Source: Shewanella sp. Isolate11 (GTDB lineage Bacteria; Pseudomonadota; Gammaproteobacteria; Enterobacterales; Shewanellaceae). Taken from it: 64,000 nt of DNA. This document shows positions 58,703 through 64,000 of the stretch, piece by piece. The stretch lies in assembly GCF_022398315.1 (NCBI RefSeq), contig NZ_JAKEVF010000002.1:595279-659278 (forward strand), read 5' to 3'. Numbering within the stretch: the first letter of the stretch is position 1; each line of letters starts with the position of its first letter. The position numbers and the translations under genes are program-made. A model generated the notes under the pieces. It saw nothing but the letters and a program-made list of their open reading frames with translations, was not told the DNA's origin and searched no databases.

Positions 58703-59836
58703 TTATTTACCCAAGCTACTCAATGGATGCTCAGATGCACTCCAAGGTGAGCTTAGTAACTGCTGCACCACCGCCTGTGGCACGCTGTCGACACCGGCAT
58801 ATTTCCATTTAGGCTGACGATCTTTATCGATAAGCAACGCGCGAACACCCTCGACGAAATCCCCTAACGCACAGCAATGACAACTTAATCCGAGCTCAAA
58901 CTGGAACACTTGTTCAAGAGAAAGCTCGCAGCCAAGGCGCATCTGCTCATAAATCAGATGAACACTCAATGGGCTACCAGCTAATAAGGTTTTTAAGCCA
59001 CGTTGTAGCCATGAATGCTCAGTCTCATAGGTCTGCACTCTGGCCATGATCTGCGCTAAGTCGCCCGCCATTAATGCGTCAATTTCACTCTGGTGCAGCT
59101 CAAGTACACTCGGCTGCATAGGAATGGTGCAGCGGCTATTCATACCATCGAGCAGTGAATTTAGTTTGCAGTGATTGGCACCAATATCTGACTCCCAATC
59201 CACACTGGCTAAGGCATCAAATAATGGCTGTTTATCATCGCTATTAAGATAGTGATTACCGAGCCCAACAAAATAGGCATCGGCGCCACTCATGTTATAG
59301 GCGGTCATGCCCAGAAACAGACCGATTCGTCCCGGCATACGGTTTAGGAAATAACTACCACCGACATCAGGGTAAAGCCCGATAGTAACTTCAGGCATCG
59401 CGATGCGTGAATTTTCGGTGACCACCCGGTGGCTTGCACCGGCCATGAGTCCTAGGCCACCGCCCATCACTATGCCATCGCCCCACAGCAATACCGGTTT
59501 ATCATAGGTGTGCAGCATGTGATCCAGATGATACTCATCTTTAAAGAAATCACGCGCCATATTGGTGACTTCACCTGGGTGCGACAACGAAGCCTGATAC
59601 AAGGCACGCACATCACCACCGGCACAAAAAGCCTTTTCACCCGCGCCATCGAGTACCACCATGGCAATACTGTCATCATCAGCCCAGGCTTGCAGTTGCT
59701 TACTAAGGGCGTGGATCATCTCGGTATTAAGCGCATTCAGCGCCTTTTCCATATTGAGGGTTGCAACTCCAACCAATTTGCCAGATAAGGTCCCTAGGGT
59801 CTGGAATACCACACTATTGGTTTGCATATTACTCAT
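58703..59836 (-). CDS. 3-Hydroxyisobutyryl-CoA hydrolase-type crotonase
   Basis: A 377-residue crotonase-fold protein, longer than simple hydratases. It has AFCAGGDVRALYQ, DGIVMGGGLGLMAG and the hydrolase-type motif NSRIAMPEVTIGLYPDVGGSY. It should release 3-hydroxyisobutyrate from its CoA ester in valine breakdown, one step before MmsB. The ATG overlaps the TAA of the preceding gene as TAATG, so translation is coupled. Confidence 0.9.
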   Translation of the reverse strand: MSNMQTNSVVFQTLGTLSGKLVGVATLNMEKALNALNTEMIHALSKQLQAWADDDSIAMVVLDGAGEKAFCAGGDVRALYQASLSHPGEVTNMARDFFKDEYHLDHMLHTYDKPVLLWGDGIVMGGGLGLMAGASHRVVTENSRIAMPEVTIGLYPDVGGSYFLNRMPGRIGLFLGMTAYNMSGADAYFVGLGNHYLNSDDKQPLFDALASVDWESDIGANHCKLNSLLDGMNSRCTIPMQPSVLELHQSEIDALMAGDLAQIMARVQTYETEHSWLQRGLKTLLAGSPLSVHLIYEQMRLGCELSLEQVFQFELGLSCHCCALGDFVEGVRALLIDKDRQPKWKYAGVDSVPQAVVQQLLSSPWSASEHPLSSLGK

Positions 59837-60609
59837 TAGTTATTTGTCCACTTTGCTGGGCGCTTTTCTAAAAACGCATTGACACCTTCTGCCTGATCTT
59901 GTGTATCAAACAGCCCGATAAACAGTTCTCGCTCTAATGGTAAAGCCTGGGTGCGTGGCATGGTGCGCCCCGCTTGAATCAAGGTTTTGCAAGCTGTCAC
60001 ACTACTTGGGCTCTGCTTAGCCACTTTTTCTGCCAAGGTCATTGCAGCATCCAATGCCGCACCTTTAACGACCACTTCCTCAACCAATCCAAGGCTTAAA
60101 CCTTTCGCAGCATCGACACGCTCACCACATAAGATCATTCGTTTAGCCCAACCTTCACCCACTAATGCGGTCAAATTTTGAGTGCCGCCAGCACAAGGCA
60201 ATAAACCCACGGTCGCTTCTGGCAATGCCATTACCGCTTGCTCTTCGGCGATACGGATATCACAGGCCAGCGCCACTTCTAAACCGCCCCCCATGGCATA
60301 ACCATTGATTGCGGCAATCGACACCCCACGAAATCCACTTAAGGCTTCGAAAGCTTCACCGAAATATTTTGCCATCGATGCAGCATTACCTTTGTCACCA
60401 TCGGCAAATAGCTTTAGATCTGCACCTGCGCTGAAAAATTTCTCGCCTTCACCCGTGATCACTAAGGCATAAATATCCTTATTGGCATTAAGCTCGGACA
60501 CTTTCTGCTTTAACAATTGCAGACTCTGGGCAGTCCAGGTATTGGCCGGTGGATTATTCATTGTCAGCACAGCAGTGTGACCAACAATCTTTTCAATAAT
60601 GGCTGTCAT
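59836..60609 (-). CDS. Enoyl-CoA hydratase
   Basis: A 257-residue crotonase-fold hydratase. The oxyanion motifs FFSAGADLKLF and INGYAMGGGLEVALACD and the catalytic region LPEATVGLLPCAGGTQ are present. In this operon it should hydrate methacrylyl-CoA or tiglyl-CoA. The ATG at 60609 has GGAG seven bases upstream. It starts 21 bases after the acyl-CoA dehydrogenase. Confidence 0.91.
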   Translation of the reverse strand: MTAIIEKIVGHTAVLTMNNPPANTWTAQSLQLLKQKVSELNANKDIYALVITGEGEKFFSAGADLKLFADGDKGNAASMAKYFGEAFEALSGFRGVSIAAINGYAMGGGLEVALACDIRIAEEQAVMALPEATVGLLPCAGGTQNLTALVGEGWAKRMILCGERVDAAKGLSLGLVEEVVVKGAALDAAMTLAEKVAKQSPSSVTACKTLIQAGRTMPRTQALPLERELFIGLFDTQDQAEGVNAFLEKRPAKWTNN

Positions 60610-60630
60610 CGATTCTCTCCTTGGCAAAAA

Positions 60631-61788
60631 TTATAAAATTGGGCTGGCGTTTTCGTCCAACAAGCGGCGGGCAATGATGAGTCGCATGATCTCATTAGTG
60701 CCTTCTAGAATTTGATGAACACGCACATCACGGAAATGACGCTCAAGCGGATATTCACGGATGTAGCCATAACCACCATGCAACTGCAGTGCACTGTCAC
60801 ACACTTGGAAACCAATATCGGTCGCAAAACGTTTCGCCATCGCGCAATAAGCGGTCGCTTCGGGGTCACCACAATCTAGCTTAAAAGCGGCTAAACGCAC
60901 TAACTGCCGCGCAGCAACAAGCTCAGTTGCCATATCAGCTAATTTAAATTGTAGCGCCTGGAAAGCGGCAATAGGTTTACCAAACTGCTTACGCTCATTC
61001 ATGTACTGCGTGGCGCGTTCGAGCGCAGCCTGCGCTGTACCAATAGAACAGGTCGCTATATTGATACGGCCACCATCTAGCCCTCTCATGGCGAAGGTAA
61101 AGCCCTGGCCTTCTTCACCCAATAGGTTAGTCACTGGCACACGCACATTATCGAAAGTGATTTCACGGGTCGGCTGGGCATTCCAACCCATCTTATCTTC
61201 GGCTTTACCATAGGTAATGCCTGCACTGTCTGCGGGTACGGCGATGGCAGAAATGCCTTTAGGACCCTCAGCACCTGTTCGGCACATCACCACCAACATT
61301 TCAGTCGAACCTGCACCTGAGATAAACATCTTAGCGCCCGAGATCACATACTCATCGCCATCACGTACCGCTTTGGTTTTAAGTGACGCGGCATCACTGC
61401 CCGCGCCAGCTTCGGTTAAGCAGTATGACGCTAATTTTTCACCTGTAGTTAAGGCTTCAGACCAAGTTTCACGCAGTGTGGCTGAACCAAAGCTGGTGAT
61501 CATCCAAGTTGCCATATTATGAATGGTCAACATAGCCGTGGTTGCAGTACAGCCCATGGCTAACTGCTCAAAGATAATCGAAGAATCTAAACGAGAAAGC
61601 CCCATGCCCCCTTCAGATTCTGGCGAGTATAGTGAGCAAAAACCCAGTTCACCGGCTTTTTGAATCACCTCTTTTGGGAAATGATGTTCTTCGTCCCATT
61701 GAGCCGCAAATGGCGCTAACTCCTCATTGGCAAATTGTGTGGCTAACTCGGCAAACTGACGTTGATCTTCATTCAGATTAAAATCCAT
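60631..61788 (-). CDS. Acyl-CoA dehydrogenase (isobutyryl/2-methylacyl type)
   Basis: A 385-residue FAD enzyme forming the 2,3-double bond in branched acyl-CoAs. Family blocks include YCLTEAGAGSDAASLKT, GAKMFISGAG, GLDGGRINIAT and LHGGYGYIREYPLER, with the catalytic Glu in ILEGTNEIMRLIIARRLL. Context makes isobutyryl-CoA (from valine) the likely main substrate. GGAG six bases before the ATG at 61788 fixes the start. Confidence 0.93.
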   Translation of the reverse strand: MDFNLNEDQRQFAELATQFANEELAPFAAQWDEEHHFPKEVIQKAGELGFCSLYSPESEGGMGLSRLDSSIIFEQLAMGCTATTAMLTIHNMATWMITSFGSATLRETWSEALTTGEKLASYCLTEAGAGSDAASLKTKAVRDGDEYVISGAKMFISGAGSTEMLVVMCRTGAEGPKGISAIAVPADSAGITYGKAEDKMGWNAQPTREITFDNVRVPVTNLLGEEGQGFTFAMRGLDGGRINIATCSIGTAQAALERATQYMNERKQFGKPIAAFQALQFKLADMATELVAARQLVRLAAFKLDCGDPEATAYCAMAKRFATDIGFQVCDSALQLHGGYGYIREYPLERHFRDVRVHQILEGTNEIMRLIIARRLLDENASPIL

Positions 61789-61899
61789 CTGATACTCCTT
61801 GTGCACCTGATTTTATGCCCTCTAATTAGGCTATTTTTGTTATGGTGCTTGGCTTGTTAATATTTGTCTTACTGCGGCTTGAGCCGCTCCCCCAAAGGC

Positions 61900-61925
61900 A
61901 GGTCTTAAGCTGTTACTTAAGACCT
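61900..61925. repeat. Intercistronic perfect inverted repeat
   Basis: AGGTCTTAAG and CTTAAGACCT pair perfectly around a 6-base loop, between mmsA and the acyl-CoA dehydrogenase gene. There is no T tract, so an mRNA-stabilising or processing hairpin is likelier than a terminator. Confidence 0.6.
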
Positions 61926-61937
61926 CGTTGTGTTCAA

Positions 61938-63443
61938 TTACTTCAGTGCGATGGTCATGTTTGGCGCATGATGTTCCGCTTCGGTAATATCCGACTCGAA
62001 CCAGCGAGAAGTGATAGTCTTGGTTTCGGTATAGAAACGGACCGCCTGCTTACCATAGGCATGTTGATCGCCATAGAAGCTGCCTTTCCAACCCGTGAAT
62101 GAGAAGAAAGGTAGCGGTACTGGAATAGGTACGTTAATCCCCACCTGACCCACTTCGATATTATGTTGATATTTACGTGCCGCGGCGCCGCTAGCGGTAA
62201 AGATAGAAGTACCGTTACCGTAAGGGCTAGCATTGACGATATCGATAGCTTCTTCTAACGTTTCACTCTCCATACAGCAAAGCACAGGACCGAAGATCTC
62301 TTCCTGATAGATGCTCATATCTGTGGTTACATTACTGAACATGGTAGGGCCTACCCAGTTACCGTTTTCATAACCTTCAACGCTAAAGTCACTACCATCA
62401 AGCAAGCATTCGGCGCCTTCGGCTTTACCTTGGGCGATTAATTTAAGCACTCGCGCCTTGGCTGCAGGGCTGATCACTGGGCCGTATGCTGCATCCTTAT
62501 CATCCCAAAGACCAGGCTTCACTTTTGCGATAGCATCACGAAGTTCGGGGATCCACTGCTTAGCCTCACCCACAAATACGGCTACCGATAACGCCATACA
62601 ACGCTGGCCAGCAGCACCGACAGAGGCTCCCACCAAGTTATTAATCACTTGCTGTTTGTTGGCATCAGGCATGATCACACAGTGGTTTTTAGCACCCGCA
62701 AAGGCTTGCACACGCTTGAGATTGTCAGTACCGGTTTTATAGATGTATTGACCCACACCCACTGAACCCACAAACGAAATCGCTTTAATATCAGGATGAG
62801 TGAGCAACACATCGACAGCGGTTTTATCACCGTGTACCAGTTGTAAAACCCCTTTGGGCGCACCGGCTTCTTCGAACAACTCAACCAATCGTTGAGGTGT
62901 CATAGGATCTTGCTCAGATGGTTTAAGCACAAAGGTATTACCGCAAGCAATTGCTAACGGAAACATCCACAATGGAATCATCGCTGGGAAATTAAATGGC
63001 GTAATACCTGCACACACGCCTAATGGCTGAGTGTAGCTATAGGTATCTATGCTGCGCGCCACATTCTCAACGGTTTCACCCATGATTAAACTGGCAATAT
63101 TACAAGCATGTTCGGCCACTTCGATACCACGCCATACATCACCTTTGGCATCTTCAAAGGTTTTACCGGTTTCTTGGGCCAAAATGGTGGCGATTTCATC
63201 ATGATGTTGCTTGAGCAGATGTTGATAACGGAACATCACTCGAGCGCGCTCAGATACAGGAACTTCTTTCCAGCTGCTAAATGCGGCCTTAGCACTGGCA
63301 ATAGCCGTTTCCACTTCGGAGGTCGTCGCTGCATTTATGGTCGCAATCACTTCATTGTTGGCAGGGTTAGTGACCGAGATCTGTTGAGTGCCTTCACCTA
63401 GGGTAAATTGCCCATCGATGTAATGTTTAACTTGAGTCGTCAT
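61938..63443 (-). CDS. mmsA: Methylmalonate-semialdehyde dehydrogenase (CoA-acylating)
   Basis: A 501-residue aldehyde dehydrogenase making propionyl-CoA from methylmalonate semialdehyde (and acetyl-CoA from malonate semialdehyde). Family phrases include [33 protein letters not shown], the catalytic Cys in [10 protein letters not shown], and [10 protein letters not shown]. The typical MMSDH feature of an early [13 protein letters not shown] is present. It lies behind the thiolase terminator, so it probably starts the transcript running to the SDR gene. Confidence 0.95.
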   Translation of the reverse strand: MTTQVKHYIDGQFTLGEGTQQISVTNPANNEVIATINAATTSEVETAIASAKAAFSSWKEVPVSERARVMFRYQHLLKQHHDEIATILAQETGKTFEDAKGDVWRGIEVAEHACNIASLIMGETVENVARSIDTYSYTQPLGVCAGITPFNFPAMIPLWMFPLAIACGNTFVLKPSEQDPMTPQRLVELFEEAGAPKGVLQLVHGDKTAVDVLLTHPDIKAISFVGSVGVGQYIYKTGTDNLKRVQAFAGAKNHCVIMPDANKQQVINNLVGASVGAAGQRCMALSVAVFVGEAKQWIPELRDAIAKVKPGLWDDKDAAYGPVISPAAKARVLKLIAQGKAEGAECLLDGSDFSVEGYENGNWVGPTMFSNVTTDMSIYQEEIFGPVLCCMESETLEEAIDIVNASPYGNGTSIFTASGAAARKYQHNIEVGQVGINVPIPVPLPFFSFTGWKGSFYGDQHAYGKQAVRFYTETKTITSRWFESDITEAEHHAPNMTIALK

Positions 63444-63534
63444 ATCGCTTTCCTAATCAGTTTAAGCCGCGATCTACGCCGCGTACCTAAAAGCTATGTA
63501 AGTGACAAAAAATACTCACTAGCTGTACAGGTAA

Positions 63535-63562
63535 TAAAAAAGGACAAGGCTAAGCCCTGTCC
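63535..63562 (-). terminator. Rho-independent terminator of the thiolase gene
   Basis: On the minus strand the stem GGACAGGGC / GCCTTGTCC (one mismatch) is followed by TTTTTT, eight bases past the thiolase stop. Confidence 0.8.
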
Positions 63563-63569
63563 CTCAATG

Positions 63570-64000
63570 TTATATTTCAACAGCCATCGCTGTTGCTTCA
63601 CCGCCACCAATACACAGTGAAGCGATACCACGCTTCAGCCCTTTAGCTTTCAGCGCATGGATCAGGGTCACCAGCACTCGAGCACCAGAACAACCTATGG
63701 GATGACCTAAAGCACAAGCACCACCATTGACATTAACTTTAGCTTCATCGAGCCCCAATTCAGAGATGGCTAACATAGTCACCATGGCAAAGGCTTCGTT
63801 GATTTCGAATAGATCGACGTCATCTTTATTCCAGTTCACTTTTTCAAGTAACTTGGTCATCGCGCCCACTGGTGCAGTGGTAAACATCGAAGGCTGCTGT
63901 GAATGGGTCGTATGGCCTTTAATGGTTGCCAGCACGGTTAAACCTTTGTTTTGTGCTTGCTCACGAGTCATCAACATTAACGCCGCCGCACCATCTGAAA
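63570..64000 (-). CDS. Acetyl-CoA acyltransferase (thiolase), partial
   Basis: The C-terminal 143 residues of a thiolase, open to the right edge. The catalytic His lies in NGGACALGHPIGCSGARVL and the proton-relay Cys in ASLCIGGGEATAMAVE; the upstream part SDGAAALMLM is also typical. It would complete branched-acyl or fatty-acyl breakdown next to mmsA. The gene has its own terminator. The N terminus with the nucleophilic Cys is outside the window. Confidence 0.92.
   Translation of the reverse strand, partial: SDGAAALMLMTREQAQNKGLTVLATIKGHTTHSQQPSMFTTAPVGAMTKLLEKVNWNKDDVDLFEINEAFAMVTMLAISELGLDEAKVNVNGGACALGHPIGCSGARVLVTLIHALKAKGLKRGIASLCIGGGEATAMAVEI

Overview
The window reads as a stretch of chromosome from a marine or aquatic gammaproteobacterium, most likely Shewanella. 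This is inferred from close protein resemblance and familiar gene neighbourhoods, not from a database search. Base composition is moderate. I see no insertion sequence, integrase, CRISPR array, tRNA or rRNA. Almost everything is core genome; the accessory flavour is confined to secreted or surface proteins and a copper-peptide cassette.

Layout. 1-6.9 kb: the tail of an unknown gene, a large Ig-like lipoprotein, a dicarboxylate/amino-acid symporter, inosine-guanosine kinase (gsk) and ferrochelatase (hemH). 7.0-15.8 kb, minus strand: adk, cnoX, htpG, the dnaX-ybaB-recR operon, apt and ybaN. dnaX carries a complete programmed -1 frameshift signal. 15.9-18.2 kb: a tiny FNR-box/small-ORF/terminator unit, then hvfC, hvfB and hvfA, which make and modify a cysteine-repeat copper-binding RiPP. 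18.5-19.9 kb: dusC and a DksA/TraR-like zinc-finger protein behind FNR-like boxes. 20.0-23.6 kb: a TonB-dependent receptor and a 0.9 kb AT-rich gap.

23.6-34.8 kb: rluB-scpB-scpA and yciO-rnm on the minus strand, diverging from a complete trpL-E-G-D-CF-B-A operon with a Trp-Trp-Trp leader attenuator. 34.9-41.0 kb: a small membrane protein, then phoU-pstB-pstA-pstC behind a Pho-box-like promoter, with no pstS beside it. 41.1-48.1 kb: an ACT-domain regulator, DUF2797, DUF2541, a lipoprotein, a LysE-family exporter, DUF1415, rnhA and an OlsF-like double acyltransferase. 48.2-56.8 kb: a secreted subtilase, a LETM1-like protein, an M17 aminopeptidase, the ABC-F protein YbiT and a small membrane protein. 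56.9-64 kb: a valine/branched-acyl-CoA degradation cluster (SDR, mmsB, HIBCH-type hydrolase, enoyl-CoA hydratase, acyl-CoA dehydrogenase, mmsA, thiolase), cut by the window edge.

The best candidates for a second look are the hvfABC cassette with its internal hairpin between substrate and enzyme genes; the isolated transcription unit beside it, which has a perfect FNR box and encodes either a 39-residue membrane protein or a small RNA; and the dnaX recoding signal.
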